Origin: Paenibacillus turicensis
GTDB taxonomy: Bacteria > Bacillota > Bacilli > Paenibacillales > Paenibacillaceae
Length of the DNA stretch: 64,000 nucleotides
NCBI RefSeq assembly: GCF_017873435.1
Contig: NZ_JAGGKG010000024.1
Coordinates: 19,431 to 83,430, forward strand
Direction: 5' to 3'
Made by a program: the position numbers and the translations under genes. Under the pieces are notes generated by a model that worked only from the letters and a program-made list of their open reading frames with translations, ran no database searches and was not told where the DNA came from. Below, piece by piece: positions 52,465 through 62,506 of the stretch (within the stretch, counting starts at the first letter, position 1; every line of letters starts with the position of its first letter).

Positions 52465-53703
52465 TTGAAACATAGAGTAGTAATAACAGGAATGGGTGTA
52501 GTTTCCTCCTTAGGTCAGGAGTTAGACCTTTTTTGGGACAACTTAACCCAAGGTAAATCTGGGATTTCACGTATTGAATCATTTGATACTAGTGATTATC
52601 CAACACAGATTGCGGCAGAAATTAAAGAGTTTAATGTAGAAGAGTATGTAGATCGCAAGGAAGCACGTAAAATGGATCGTTTTGTGCAATTTGCAGCTGC
52701 AGGTGCATTTAAGGCACTTCAGGATAGCGGACTAAACATTGCAGAGGATACAGATCCAGAGCGTGTTGGCGTTATGATTGGATCTGGTATTGGTGGTTTA
52801 GGTACACTTGAAGCACAGCACAGTATTTTGCTGGAAAAGGGTCCTAAACGGATGAGTCCATTTTTTATTCCGATGATGATTGCGAATATGGCATCTGGTC
52901 ATGTTTCCATTCTTACCGGTGCAAAAGGACCTAATACAACAACCGTTACCGCGTGTGCAACAGGTACTCATTCCATTGGGGATTCCATGAAGATGATCCA
53001 ATATGGCGATGCGGATGTAATGATCTGTGGTGGTGCAGAAGCAACGATCCTCAAAACGGGTTTAGGTGGCTTCTGTGCGATGCGTGCGATGTCTACACGT
53101 AACGATGAGCCAGAGCGTGCGAGTCGTCCATTTGATGCTGAGCGTGATGGTTTTGTGATGGGTGAGGGAGCAGGGATTTTAATTCTTGAATCATTGGAGC
53201 ATGCTCAAAAACGTGGAGCAAAAATTTATGGTGAAGTGATTGGCTATGGATTAAGTGCAGATGCACACCATATGACTGATCCCGATCCAAACGGTGCTTT
53301 GCGTGCTATGAAAATGGCGATCGCTAATGCAGGAATTGAGAGTACTGAGGTGGATTACATTAATGCACATGGTACTTCCACACCTGCTGGGGATCGTTCA
53401 GAAACCTCAGCGATTAAAGAATTGTTTGGTGAACATGCCTATAAGCTTGCAGTAAGCTCTACCAAATCAATGACAGGTCATTTACTTGGTGCAGCAGGTG
53501 GAGTTGAGGCAATTATTTGTGGCCTGACTTTGAAAAATGGCGTTATCGCTCCAACAATTAACCTTGAAAATCCAGATCCGGATTGTGATCTAGATTACGT
53601 TCCTAATCAAGCAAGAAAAAGCGATGTTAAGGTAGCGATGTCCAATTCATTTGGATTTGGTGGACATAACGCAACAATTATTCTCAAAAAATTTGAAAAT
53701 TAA
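52465..53703 (+). CDS. fabF: 3-oxoacyl-ACP synthase II
   Basis: A 412-residue condensing enzyme that elongates acyl chains. The catalytic C164 lies in [13 protein letters not shown], and histidines are in [11 protein letters not shown] and [15 protein letters not shown] 52465 is preferred as the start because AGAGGTGA lies 7 bases before it and the protein then begins [11 protein letters not shown]; an ATG at 52459 directly abuts the ribosome site. Confidence 0.96.
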   Translation: MKHRVVITGMGVVSSLGQELDLFWDNLTQGKSGISRIESFDTSDYPTQIAAEIKEFNVEEYVDRKEARKMDRFVQFAAAGAFKALQDSGLNIAEDTDPERVGVMIGSGIGGLGTLEAQHSILLEKGPKRMSPFFIPMMIANMASGHVSILTGAKGPNTTTVTACATGTHSIGDSMKMIQYGDADVMICGGAEATILKTGLGGFCAMRAMSTRNDEPERASRPFDAERDGFVMGEGAGILILESLEHAQKRGAKIYGEVIGYGLSADAHHMTDPDPNGALRAMKMAIANAGIESTEVDYINAHGTSTPAGDRSETSAIKELFGEHAYKLAVSSTKSMTGHLLGAAGGVEAIICGLTLKNGVIAPTINLENPDPDCDLDYVPNQARKSDVKVAMSNSFGFGGHNATIILKKFEN

Positions 53704-53715
53704 GGGGTAAGGCTG

Positions 53716-54411
53716 TTGAGCGGAGATCTAAAGCATCTGCAGCATAAACTTCAAATTTCATTTAAGAATAAGCATTTGTTGAAGCAAGCCTTTACGCATG
53801 CCTCTTATGTTAATGAACATCGGTTCAGTCAGAACGAGGACAATGAACGCCTTGAATTTTTAGGTGATGCTGTCCTTGAACTGACTGTATCCGAGCATTT
53901 GTATTTGCTTTTCCCTGACCGACCTGAAGGTGAGCTAACGAAGCTTCGGGCGGCAATCGTGTGTGAGCCGTCACTTGTAAAGTTTGCTGAAAGCCTTGAA
54001 TTCGGCAAATATGTATTGCTTGGTAAGGGAGAGGAACTGACAGGAGGGCGTACACGTCCCGCTTTGTTAGCAGATGTATTTGAGTCATTTGTTGGGGCTT
54101 TGTATCTGGATCAAGGCTTGGAAAAAGTAAATGAATTTCTTCATCAATATGTTTTTTCTGGCTTGACTTTGAATGGAAAGCTGCAAAGTAACGATTATAA
54201 AACTGAATTGCAGGAATTAACTCAGCACCACAACATGGGTGTGCTTGAGTACCGCATTGTGGAAGAACGTGGGCCTGCCCATGAACGGGAATTTGTATCT
54301 GAAGTATTGATGGATGGCCTTGCATTGGGGAAAGGAGCCGGACGCTCCAAAAAAGAAGCAGAGCAGCAGGCAGCCGCAGAGGCGCTTGAAGTTTTGAAGT
54401 CAACTCCATGA
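53716..54411 (+). CDS. rnc: Ribonuclease III
   Basis: A 231-residue double-stranded RNA endonuclease that processes rRNA and other transcripts. The family signature [20 protein letters not shown] is intact, with the metal-binding acidic residues, and a dsRNA-binding domain occupies about residues 155-228 ([11 protein letters not shown] ... [17 protein letters not shown]). The start is a TTG, with AAGGGGTAAGG before it. It is 12 bases after fabF. Confidence 0.96.
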   Translation: MSGDLKHLQHKLQISFKNKHLLKQAFTHASYVNEHRFSQNEDNERLEFLGDAVLELTVSEHLYLLFPDRPEGELTKLRAAIVCEPSLVKFAESLEFGKYVLLGKGEELTGGRTRPALLADVFESFVGALYLDQGLEKVNEFLHQYVFSGLTLNGKLQSNDYKTELQELTQHHNMGVLEYRIVEERGPAHEREFVSEVLMDGLALGKGAGRSKKEAEQQAAAEALEVLKSTP

Positions 54412-54419
54412 TGATAAGG

Positions 54420-54476
54420 AATGCGAAATCCCTGCCTCTAACGAATGAAATGTAGAGGTGGGGATTTCGCATTTCT
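54420..54476 (+). terminator. Strong Rho-independent terminator after rnc
   Basis: TGCGAAATCCCTGCCTCTA pairs with TAGAGGTGGGGATTTCGCA, a 19-bp stem with G-U pairs, then TTTCTT. It separates the fab-rnc operon from smc. Confidence 0.9.
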
Positions 54477-54531
54477 TGGTTTAAAGGTATGGTTTTGCTT
54501 AGGTTCGTGCCTACGCTTGAAGCTATGACTA

Positions 54532-54540
54532 TGGTACAAT
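54532..54540 (+). promoter_or_regulatory. Extended -10 promoter of smc
   Basis: TGGTACAAT (54532-54540) is an extended -10 element 25 bases before the smc start. TTGAAG upstream (54517-54522) is too close to be a -35. Confidence 0.5.
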
Positions 54541-54565
54541 AACGGGTAGAGGTGATTGTGAACGT

Positions 54566-57500
54566 ATGTTTTTGAAACGAATTGAACTCACAGGTTTCAA
54601 ATCCTTTGCGGACAAAACAGAAATGGAGTTTGTTCGTGGTATAACTGCTGTTGTTGGACCTAATGGGAGTGGGAAAAGTAACATTTCCGACGGCATACGC
54701 TGGGTTTTAGGTGAACAAAGCGCGAAGTCACTACGTGGCGGTAAAATGGAAGACATTATTTTTGCAGGAAGCGATGCACGTAAAGCGGTGAACTACAGTG
54801 AGGTTTCGTTAACGTTAGACAATAATGATCAAGCCTTACCTCTTGATTTTAGTGAGGTTACGGTAACGAGAAGAGTACATCGTAGTGGTGAAAGTGAATA
54901 TATGATTAATAAGCAGTCTTGCCGATTAAAGGATATTACAGAGTTATTTATGGATACAGGGATCGGTAAAGAGGCTTATTCAATTATTGGACAAGGTCGA
55001 ATTGAAGAAATTTTAAGTACGAGATCAGAGGATCGTCGTGGAATTTTTGAGGAAGCCTCTGGTATTGTTAAATACAAAAGTCGTAAAAGAGAAGCGAAGC
55101 GTAAGCTAGATGAGACTGAGCAAAATTTATTGCGGATTCATGATTTAATTAGTGAATTAGAGGATCAAATTAACCCACTCAAGGAGCAGTCTGAAAAGGC
55201 ACTAAAATATAAAGCTTTACGTGAGCAGCTAAAAGAACGTGAAATTGCATTATACGTATACCAAATTGGTCAGATCCATCACAATTGGAGTGAAGCTAAC
55301 GAGCAGTTAGGTAAGCTGAATGAACAAAAGCTTGCCTTATCGACGGTGGTGTCCACCCATGATGCAAAGCTTGAAAATGACCGACTTGCTTTGCGGAAAA
55401 TAGAAGAGGAAATTGAAGTTTTACAAAATGATTTGCTTCAGTATACCGAAGGCTTTGAGAAGACGGAAGGTCAAAGGGACGTTTTAAAAGAACGCACCCG
55501 TAACCTAATGCAAAATGAAGCTCAGCTTCAAGAGACGATCTCTATGAATGAAGAACGTTATGCCACGCGTCTTGCAGAGCTAGAGGAAGTGAAGTCTAAA
55601 TATACTTTGGCAGAGGAAGCGCTTAAGGTTTTACGTCAGGAGCTTTCGGCAGAGGAAGCAAAGCTTATTTCTGTTACGGGTGGCATTAGTCAAGAGCAGG
55701 AGGAGGGCTTAAAGGGTCAACTGCTTGAGATTATTAACCAAATGGCACAAGCACGTAATGAAATTCATTATGCGGAGCAGCAAAAGGAAAGCCTCCATAA
55801 GCGTATGTCCCGATCAGAAGAAGAGGGGACCAAGTGGCAAAGTGAGCTAGAGCGTTTAAAAGAAAGAAAAGCAGAAATCAATGAGCGACTTCAGAGTCAT
55901 ACAAAAGAAATTACTCAAATTCGAAATGAATATATTACTCAAAGTGAGCGTGTGCAATCGTTACAAAAGTTAGTTGAGGATAGTAAAAACGGGATCTCAA
56001 AATGGCAGCAAAAGCGGGAAGGTCTTGTTTCTCGCCGAGATACGATGAAGGAAATGGAGCAGGATTTTGATGGCTTTATTGTTGGTGTTAAGGAAGTGCT
56101 TAAAGCGGCACGAAAATCAGTGCTTCATGGTGTCCATGGTGCCGTTGCAGAATTAATTACTGTTCCTGAAAAGCTAGAGGTAGCAGTTGAAACCGCTCTT
56201 GGTGCAGCGATGCAGCATATCGTCATGGAAAATGAGCAAACGGCAAGACAAGCGATTTCCTTTCTAAAGCAACGTCAGCTTGGCCGTGCGACATTTTTGC
56301 CACTGGATGTTATTCGCCCAAGGCAAATTTCAGCAAGCGACCGTAAGCAACTAGAGGGTTTAGAAGGCTTTATCGGTGTTGGAGTAGAACTGGTTTCCTT
56401 TGATGCTAAATATGGTGATATAGTAGGAAGTTTACTTGGGAGCGTTATTTTTGCCAACACTTTGGAGCAAGCTAACAAAATGGCAGCACGTTTGCAATAT
56501 CGTTTCCGAATCGTCACACTAGAGGGAGATGTGGTTAACGCCGGTGGATCGATGACTGGCGGAAGTCAACATCGTAAAAATAGTAATTTGCTTGGTCGTA
56601 AACGTCAGCTTGAGCAGCTTGATCAAGATATAAAAGAAGCAGATGACATGGTGATCAAGCTCAAAAAATCACTTGAAGATGTTCACCAGCAGCTTCGTCA
56701 AACAGAGGAGCAGCTAGAGCACTTGCGGCAGTCTGGAGATAAAAAGCGTACAGAGGAGCAAGCAGCTGCAAGTGATTTGAAGCAAATTGATCATGAGTGG
56801 CGCCATGTTTCTGAGCAGTTTGAGCTGTATGGTCAAGAAAAAGGACATTATTTAAATGAGCTAAAGCAGCTTGAGGAAAGTAAGATAAAGGCTGAGGCTA
56901 TGAAAGCGCAGCTAGAGCAGCAGGAGGCACAAATTCATCAAGCGATCCATGCGGCTGAATTTGCCCGCAAAGCTAACGAATCTGCCAAAGAGGAATTGCA
57001 GGATATGCTTACCTCCTTAAAGGTAAGAGAAGGTAAGCTGGATCAGGAATGTGCTTCCCTTCGTCAGCAGTTTCAACGCTCCGAAGCAGATTGTAAAGAG
57101 ATGTTTACGAGTTTAGAGCAAAATCGTAAAATTCTTGCTTCGATTAAAGTGGATTTAGCCCAAATTGAGCAGACAAGTGTACAACAAATCGAACAACTAA
57201 ACGAATTCAAGCTCAAAAAGGCAAGCAGTAGTGAGGAGCTAGAATTAAAACGTGCGTCGCGTTTAGCTTATGTGAAGAAGTTAGAAGAGGGCGAAAATGA
57301 AACAAAAGAGCAACGTACCGCGCTGAAAACAGTAGAGGAGCAATTACGTACGATTGAAATTCAAGTCAATCGCTTGGATGTGGAGCTAGACAATATTTTA
57401 CGTAAACTAAGTGACGAATATGAGCTGAGCTATGAATTGGCGAAATCTCGTTACCCGGTACCGGAGCAGGTTGATGAAGCACAAGCCGAGGTGAAGGAGT

Positions 57501-58138
57501 TAAAACGAAGTATCTCAATGCTTGGCGAGGTTAATTTAGGGGCAATTGAGGAATATGAGCGCGTGTCAGAACGCTACGACTTTTTAAGTGAACAAAAAAA
57601 TGATCTAGTCGAAGCCAAAACGACTTTATATCAAGTAATATATGAAATGGATGAAGAAATGTCTAAACGGTTTAAAGCAACCTTTGATGAAATTAGACGT
57701 GAGTTTGCTATTGTGTTTACGAAGCTTTTTGGTGGTGGACGAGCAGATTTAATATTGGTTGATCCCACGAACCTGCTCGAAACAGGGATAGATGTCGTTG
57801 CACAGCCACCAGGTAAAAAGCTACAGAATCTACAGCTCCTTTCAGGCGGAGAACGTGCTTTAACCGCTATGGCTTTATTATTTGCGATTTTACAGGTGAA
57901 GCCAGTGCCGTTTTGTGTGCTAGATGAGGTTGAGGCAGCGCTAGATGAAGCTAATGTGGTGAGGTTTGCCCAATATTTACGGGAATTTAGTGAACAGACA
58001 CAGTTTATTGTTGTTACGCATCGTAAAGGCACGATGGAGGAAGCCGATGTTTTATATGGCGTTACGATGGAGGAAGGCGGCGTTTCCAAGCTTGTGTCTG
58101 TTAAGCTAGAGGATGAGGATAGCATTGAAATTGCATAA
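54566..58138 (+). CDS. smc: Chromosome partition protein SMC
   Basis: A 1190-residue ATPase that folds and resolves chromosomes with ScpA and ScpB. The N-terminal head contains Walker A GPNGSGKSNISDGIRW, and long coiled coils run from about 170-500 and 670-1000. The globular hinge covers about 510-665 (GFIVGVKEVLKAARKS ... GGSMTGGS). The C-terminal head holds the signature LLSGGERALTAMAL and Walker B FCVLDEVEAALDEANV. GAGGTGA is 11 bases before the ATG. The length is normal. Confidence 0.97.
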   Translation: MFLKRIELTGFKSFADKTEMEFVRGITAVVGPNGSGKSNISDGIRWVLGEQSAKSLRGGKMEDIIFAGSDARKAVNYSEVSLTLDNNDQALPLDFSEVTVTRRVHRSGESEYMINKQSCRLKDITELFMDTGIGKEAYSIIGQGRIEEILSTRSEDRRGIFEEASGIVKYKSRKREAKRKLDETEQNLLRIHDLISELEDQINPLKEQSEKALKYKALREQLKEREIALYVYQIGQIHHNWSEANEQLGKLNEQKLALSTVVSTHDAKLENDRLALRKIEEEIEVLQNDLLQYTEGFEKTEGQRDVLKERTRNLMQNEAQLQETISMNEERYATRLAELEEVKSKYTLAEEALKVLRQELSAEEAKLISVTGGISQEQEEGLKGQLLEIINQMAQARNEIHYAEQQKESLHKRMSRSEEEGTKWQSELERLKERKAEINERLQSHTKEITQIRNEYITQSERVQSLQKLVEDSKNGISKWQQKREGLVSRRDTMKEMEQDFDGFIVGVKEVLKAARKSVLHGVHGAVAELITVPEKLEVAVETALGAAMQHIVMENEQTARQAISFLKQRQLGRATFLPLDVIRPRQISASDRKQLEGLEGFIGVGVELVSFDAKYGDIVGSLLGSVIFANTLEQANKMAARLQYRFRIVTLEGDVVNAGGSMTGGSQHRKNSNLLGRKRQLEQLDQDIKEADDMVIKLKKSLEDVHQQLRQTEEQLEHLRQSGDKKRTEEQAAASDLKQIDHEWRHVSEQFELYGQEKGHYLNELKQLEESKIKAEAMKAQLEQQEAQIHQAIHAAEFARKANESAKEELQDMLTSLKVREGKLDQECASLRQQFQRSEADCKEMFTSLEQNRKILASIKVDLAQIEQTSVQQIEQLNEFKLKKASSSEELELKRASRLAYVKKLEEGENETKEQRTALKTVEEQLRTIEIQVNRLDVELDNILRKLSDEYELSYELAKSRYPVPEQVDEAQAEVKELKRSISMLGEVNLGAIEEYERVSERYDFLSEQKNDLVEAKTTLYQVIYEMDEEMSKRFKATFDEIRREFAIVFTKLFGGGRADLILVDPTNLLETGIDVVAQPPGKKLQNLQLLSGGERALTAMALLFAILQVKPVPFCVLDEVEAALDEANVVRFAQYLREFSEQTQFIVVTHRKGTMEEADVLYGVTMEEGGVSKLVSVKLEDEDSIEIA

Positions 58139-58243
58139 TGATCGCATATGAATTGTATAAAATTCCCCTAGTATTTATTATAAGCTCAATTTAATAGCTG
58201 TTATGAGAGTTTTGATTTTGAGCCATTTTGAAAGGATGATATT

Positions 58244-59245
58244 ATGAGTTTCTTCAAGAAGCTAAAAGAAAGCATTACATCTACAACAGAAAATATTACG
58301 AAACAGTTTAAAGATGGGCTAGAGAAAAGTCGGAAGGGCTTTGTAGAAAAAGTAACACAGCTCATTACAGGACGTAAAAAAATAGATGAAGAATTTTTTG
58401 AAGAGCTTGAAGAAATTTTGATCGGGGCCGATGTTGGTGTCAATACAGTAATGAACTTAATTGATGAGCTTCGTGATGAAGTGAAGAGATCTCGAATTGA
58501 GGATCCAGCAGACCTACAGCCAATATTAACAGAAAAGCTGGTAGAGCTTCTTCGTAGTGATGAAGATAACGGGCTAAACTTAAATCCAGATGGGATTTCA
58601 GTTATACTATTTGTAGGGGTAAATGGCGTTGGGAAAACAACTACGATTGGTAAGCTCGCCCATTACTATAAGCAGCAAGGGAAAAAGGTCATTATGGCAG
58701 CGGGAGATACATTTCGTGCTGGTGCAATCGAGCAGTTAGAGGTGTGGGGAGAACGTGTAGGTGTTGAGGTAATTAAGCAGCAAGCAGGCGCTGATCCTGC
58801 GGCCGTAATGTTTGATGCAGTACAGGCGGCTAAGCAACGTGGAGCGGATATATTACTTTGTGATACAGCGGGAAGATTGCAAAACAAAACAAACCTAATG
58901 GAAGAATTAAATAAAATATTCCGTGTCATTCAACGTGAAATTCCATCTGCTCCGCATGAGGTGCTTATGGTACTGGATGCCACAACAGGCCAAAATGCTT
59001 TAAGTCAAGCTAAACTATTTGGTGAAAAAAGCAGTGTAACAGGGCTTGTATTAACGAAGCTGGATGGAACCGCAAAAGGTGGAATTGTTATTGCAATTCG
59101 TCAAGAACTAAGTCTGCCAGTAAAATTAGTAGGTCTTGGTGAAAAGATGGATGACCTACAACCATTTGATTCAGCGCAATTTGTACATGGTTTGTTTGAT
59201 GGTTTAATTGTAGAGGAAGACACCGAACAACAAGAGACGGTATAA
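58244..59245 (+). CDS. ftsY: Signal recognition particle receptor FtsY
   Basis: A 333-residue GTPase that docks the ribosome-SRP complex at the membrane. A short charged N-terminal helix (FFKKLKESITSTTENITKQF) is followed by the N domain (about 30-115) and the G domain (about 120-325): GVNGVGKTTTIGKLA, DTAGR and TKLDGTAKGG. The lack of a long acidic A-domain is normal for Gram-positives. AAAGGATG precedes the ATG. Confidence 0.96.
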   Translation: MSFFKKLKESITSTTENITKQFKDGLEKSRKGFVEKVTQLITGRKKIDEEFFEELEEILIGADVGVNTVMNLIDELRDEVKRSRIEDPADLQPILTEKLVELLRSDEDNGLNLNPDGISVILFVGVNGVGKTTTIGKLAHYYKQQGKKVIMAAGDTFRAGAIEQLEVWGERVGVEVIKQQAGADPAAVMFDAVQAAKQRGADILLCDTAGRLQNKTNLMEELNKIFRVIQREIPSAPHEVLMVLDATTGQNALSQAKLFGEKSSVTGLVLTKLDGTAKGGIVIAIRQELSLPVKLVGLGEKMDDLQPFDSAQFVHGLFDGLIVEEDTEQQETV

Positions 59246-59294
59246 CATAGAGTACATTTGTATTTTTTGCGAAAATAAAGGAGGTGCATGTGAG

Positions 59295-59939
59295 ATGGCT
59301 AATACACACACATATGAACCAAAGGAAGAGATTGCCAATGCGATTACGCATGGGATTGGGGCGTTATTAAGTTTAGCAGGGCTGGTATTACTTATTGTGT
59401 TTGCCAGTATAAAAGGGACAGCTTGGCATGTCGTGAGCTTTACGGTTTATGGGGTAAGTATGCTGTTGCTTTATTCATGCTCTACTTTAGTGCATAGCTT
59501 TAAGGAAGGGAAGGTTAAAGATTTATTTGAAATCTTTGATCACTCTTCGATTTACATTTATATTGCAGGAACCTATACCCCGTTTATGCTGATCGCCGCT
59601 CGTGGACCATTAGGCTGGACGTTGTTTGGGATTGTGTGGGGGATCGCGATTGTAGGTGTCGTGTTTAAAGCTTTTTTTGTAAAACGATTCCTGTTTATGT
59701 CCACTATTTTTTATCTGATCATGGGATGGCTAATTGTATTTGCATGGGGCCCATTAACTGCGGCTGTGCCTGCACCTGGTATGGCGCTTCTCGTCATTGG
59801 CGGGGTATTGTATAGCTTAGGGACCATCTTTTATGTATGGCGTGGCTTCCCGTATCATCATGCTATTTGGCATCTGTTTGTCTTGGCGGCAAGCATCGTT
59901 CATTTCTTTGCGATTTTGCTTTATTTATTGCCTGTTTGA
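59295..59939 (+). CDS. trhA: TrhA/hemolysin III family membrane protein
   Basis: A 214-residue seven-helix protein of the TrhA (YqfA/YplQ, hemolysin III, PAQR-like) family. The landmarks are EEIANAITHGIGALLSLAGL, CSTLVHSF, FDHSSIYIYIAGTYTPF and YHHAIWHLFVLAASIVHFFAILLYLL, including the conserved D and H of the proposed metal site. The role is membrane-lipid related; hemolytic activity is historical and doubtful. AAGGAGGTG precedes the ATG. It interrupts the usual ftsY-ylxM order. Confidence 0.9.
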   Translation: MANTHTYEPKEEIANAITHGIGALLSLAGLVLLIVFASIKGTAWHVVSFTVYGVSMLLLYSCSTLVHSFKEGKVKDLFEIFDHSSIYIYIAGTYTPFMLIAARGPLGWTLFGIVWGIAIVGVVFKAFFVKRFLFMSTIFYLIMGWLIVFAWGPLTAAVPAPGMALLVIGGVLYSLGTIFYVWRGFPYHHAIWHLFVLAASIVHFFAILLYLLPV

Positions 59940-59968
59940 TAAAGGGATTAATATTTTAAAAAAAGATT

Positions 59969-60008
59969 AGGATGTTAAGGGAATTTCCTTGACATCCTGA
60001 TTTTGTTC
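59969..60008 (+). terminator. Terminator after trhA
   Basis: AGGATGTTAAGG (59969-59980) pairs with CCTTGACATCCT (59987-59998) around GAATTT, followed by GATTTTGTT. Its 3' arm contains the -35 of the next promoter. Confidence 0.78.
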
Positions 60009-60017
60009 TTGTATGAT
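59989..60017 (+). promoter_or_regulatory. Sigma-A promoter of ylxM-ffh-rpsP
   Basis: TTGACA (59989-59994) and TATGAT (60012-60017) are 17 bases apart. The -35 lies inside the 3' arm of the preceding terminator, so termination and initiation elements are nested. Confidence 0.8.
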
Positions 60018-60070
60018 AAAGAACGTTGATACGCTGTAAAGTGTTTTTCCTTGACGGAGGGAGTGCCCAT

Positions 60071-60424
60071 ATGAGTCAAGAGAATAAGCTTGAGAAAACG
60101 AATCGGGTCAACCTATTGTTTGACTTTTATGAGAAGTTGCTAACAGATAAGCAGCAGACCTTTTTAAAATATTATTTCCATGATGATTTTTCATTAGGGG
60201 AAATCGCAGCAGAATTTGAGATCAGTCGTCAGGCTGTATATGAACATATTAAACGTGCAGAAGGCATGCTTGAAAATTATGAAGAAAAGCTGGAATTGCT
60301 ACATAAGCATGAACAACGTACAGCTTTGTTTGAACAGGCGAAGAAGCTATTATCGGAGAGCGAATTGTCTACGGAACAACAAACTGAGCTGGAGTTTTTG
60401 CTTAAAGAGATGCATCAGCTATAA
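60071..60424 (+). CDS. ylxM: SRP-associated helix-turn-helix protein YlxM
   Basis: A 117-residue helical protein of the YlxM/p13 family, which in related bacteria assists SRP (Ffh and 4.5S RNA) assembly. The HTH pattern is [63 protein letters not shown] 60071 is chosen because GGAGGGAG precedes it; the frame is open to 60026. It lies just before ffh as expected. Confidence 0.94.
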   Translation: MSQENKLEKTNRVNLLFDFYEKLLTDKQQTFLKYYFHDDFSLGEIAAEFEISRQAVYEHIKRAEGMLENYEEKLELLHKHEQRTALFEQAKKLLSESELSTEQQTELEFLLKEMHQL

Positions 60425-60464
60425 TAGATATTGTACAAGTTATGATGGTTGGAGGTGACGATAT

Positions 60465-61847
60465 ATGGCTTTTGAAGGATTGACAAGCCGTCTGCAAAAT
60501 GTATTTAGTAAATTGCGTGGCAGAGGGAAAGTTTCCGAAGAGGATGTCAATACAGCGATGAGAGAGGTAAGACTTGCATTGCTGGAGGCCGACGTCAACT
60601 TTAAGGTTGTTAAAGATTTCATAGCAAAAGTGAAAGAAAAGTCTGTTGGTAGTGAAGTGATGGATAGCTTTACACCAGGTATGGTTATTATTGATATCGT
60701 CAATAAGGAATTAACAGAGTTAATGGGTGGAAGTCAATCAAAATTGGCTAAAAGTAATAAACCACCAACAGTTATTCTTATGGCGGGTTTGCAAGGGGCG
60801 GGTAAAACGACAACTTCTGCTAAACTAGCGAAGTTATTGTTAAAAGGTAATCACCGTCCACTTCTTGTAGCGGGTGATATTTATCGTCCTGCTGCGATTA
60901 AACAATTGCAAGTATTAGGCGAGCAGATTAAAGTCCCTGTGTTTACACTTCCTGAGGGAAATAGTCCTGTTAAAATTGCATCCGACGCATTACAACATGC
61001 AAAAGACAATAACAATGACTATTTAATTATTGATACTGCGGGTCGTTTGCATGTAGATGAAGAGTTGATGGAAGAAATTCGCCAGATTCATGAGGTTACA
61101 CAACCAGATGAAGTTTTGTTGGTTGTTGATGCGATGACAGGGCAAGATGCAGTAAATGTTGCCGATAGCTTTAATAAGCAATTATCACTTACGGGTGTAG
61201 TGCTTACGAAGCTGGATGGAGATACACGTGGTGGTGCAGCTTTATCTGTTAAAGCAGTGACAGGTTGTCCAATCAAATTTGCTGCATTAGGTGAAAAGAT
61301 TGATGCTTTAGAGCCGTTCCATCCTGAGCGGATGGCTTCCCGTATTTTGGGTATGGGCGATATGTTATCCTTGATCGAGAAGGCACAAGCGGAGATTGAT
61401 ACTGACAAAGCAAAAGAAATGGAACGTAAAATGCGTAATGCTGAGTTTACGTTTGATGATTTCTTAGAGCAGATGGCACAAGTCAAGAAGCTTGGACCGA
61501 TTGATCAAATTATGGATATGATTCCTGGTATGGGCAAAATGAAGCAAATGCAGGATGTCAAAGTGGATGAAAAGCAGATGGATCGTGTTGAAGCGATTGT
61601 ACATTCCATGACAAAGCAAGAAAAGCAAAATCCTGACATGATTAATCATAATCGCCGAAAGCGGATTGCTGCTGGAAGTGGAACTAATTTAGCGGACGTT
61701 AATCGCTTAATTAAGCAATTTGATGAAATGCGACGGATGATGAAGCAATTATCTGGCATGATGGGCTCAAAGGGTAAAGGCAACAAAATGCTAAAACAAA
61801 TGCAAGGTAAAGCCGGTAAGGGTGGTTTTAAGTTCCCTTTTCGTTAA
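60465..61847 (+). CDS. ffh: Signal recognition particle protein Ffh
   Basis: A 460-residue GTPase that binds 4.5S/6S scRNA and nascent signal peptides. The NG domain (about 1-295) has GLQGAGKTTTSAKLA, DTAGR and TKLDGDTRGGAALS. The methionine-rich M domain (about 320-450) shows PGMGKMKQM and RRKRIAAGSG, the RNA-binding loop. GGAGGTGA precedes the ATG. The C-terminus ends GFKFPFR, typical of the family. Confidence 0.97.
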   Translation: MAFEGLTSRLQNVFSKLRGRGKVSEEDVNTAMREVRLALLEADVNFKVVKDFIAKVKEKSVGSEVMDSFTPGMVIIDIVNKELTELMGGSQSKLAKSNKPPTVILMAGLQGAGKTTTSAKLAKLLLKGNHRPLLVAGDIYRPAAIKQLQVLGEQIKVPVFTLPEGNSPVKIASDALQHAKDNNNDYLIIDTAGRLHVDEELMEEIRQIHEVTQPDEVLLVVDAMTGQDAVNVADSFNKQLSLTGVVLTKLDGDTRGGAALSVKAVTGCPIKFAALGEKIDALEPFHPERMASRILGMGDMLSLIEKAQAEIDTDKAKEMERKMRNAEFTFDDFLEQMAQVKKLGPIDQIMDMIPGMGKMKQMQDVKVDEKQMDRVEAIVHSMTKQEKQNPDMINHNRRKRIAAGSGTNLADVNRLIKQFDEMRRMMKQLSGMMGSKGKGNKMLKQMQGKAGKGGFKFPFR

Positions 61848-61887
61848 TAAATAAAGGCTAGTTTATCTTTTGAAGGAGGTGAATTTC

Positions 61888-62160
61888 GTGGCAGTTCGTA
61901 TTCGTTTGAAACGTATTGGTGCTCATAAAGCGCCTTTCTATCGCATCGTGGTATCGAATTCTCGTTCCCCGCGTGACGGTCGTTTTATCGAGGAGATTGG
62001 TTACTACAATCCAGTTGCTAATCCAGCAGTTGTTAACATCGATGAAGAAAAAGCGTTGAAATGGTTGCAAGATGGAGCACAAGCATCTGACACCGTTCGC
62101 AACTTGCTCAGCAAAGCAGGCGTAATGAAGAAATTTCATGAGTCTAAATTACAAAAGTAA
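61888..62160 (+). CDS. rpsP: Ribosomal protein S16
   Basis: A 90-residue small-subunit protein: [41 protein letters not shown] is the invariant N-terminal pattern. The start is GTG 61888 with AAGGAGGTG 7-8 bases before; the TTG at 61870 that extends the frame lies before the ribosome site and is not used. It is 40 bases after ffh. Confidence 0.97.
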   Translation: MAVRIRLKRIGAHKAPFYRIVVSNSRSPRDGRFIEEIGYYNPVANPAVVNIDEEKALKWLQDGAQASDTVRNLLSKAGVMKKFHESKLQK

Positions 62161-62185
62161 TCATTGCTGATTTCGGAGGGTCTAT

Positions 62186-62416
62186 ATGGAACAATTAGTC
62201 AGCGTTATTGCGAAGGCTCTTGTTGATCATCCGGACGATGTTCGTGTGGAGATCGTGGAGAAGGAACACCTGATTGTTTATGAGCTAACTGTACATCCTG
62301 ATGATGTGGGGAAAGTCATTGGCAAGCAAGGAAGAATTGCCAAGTCCCTCCGCACAGTTGTAGCATCGGCAGCCGTTAAGATGGATAAGCGGGTTACCGT
62401 TGATATCATCTCTTAA
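62186..62416 (+). CDS. khpA: KH-domain RNA-binding protein KhpA
   Basis: A 76-residue KH protein (YlqC/KhpA). The RNA-binding motif reads GKVIGKQGRIAKSLRTVVAS. It partners with KhpB (Jag) in RNA binding that affects cell division and wall growth in several Gram-positives. CGGAGGG precedes the ATG. It lies between rpsP and rimM as in other Bacillales. Confidence 0.95.
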   Translation: MEQLVSVIAKALVDHPDDVRVEIVEKEHLIVYELTVHPDDVGKVIGKQGRIAKSLRTVVASAAVKMDKRVTVDIIS

Positions 62417-62430
62417 AGTTATACGAAAGT

Positions 62431-62459
62431 GGGTTAGGATGAATTCCTAGCCCTTTTTC
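62431..62459 (+). terminator. Hairpin with T-run between khpA and rimM
   Basis: GGGTTAGGA (62431-62439) pairs with TCCTAGCCC (62445-62453), followed by TTTTT. It is probably a partial terminator (attenuator) within the operon. Confidence 0.78.
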
Positions 62460-62506
62460 GTTCAATTATAAGGATATTCATGTTCACAAAGTTGTAGGAG
62501 GTATGT

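Noticed and set aside
53825..54472. 215-residue open frame opposite rnc
   Set aside because: It is the reverse-strand shadow of a conserved rnc gene, and it runs through the terminator.
57631..58125. 164-residue serine-rich frame opposite smc
   Set aside because: Its composition reflects the reverse complement of the SMC head codons; no start signal.
58165..58236. Short inverted repeat AGCTCAATTT ... TTTTGAGCC before ftsY as a fourth palindromic element
   Set aside because: Only a few bases resemble the tips of the repeat family; the diagnostic ATTAGTGGTT arm is absent.
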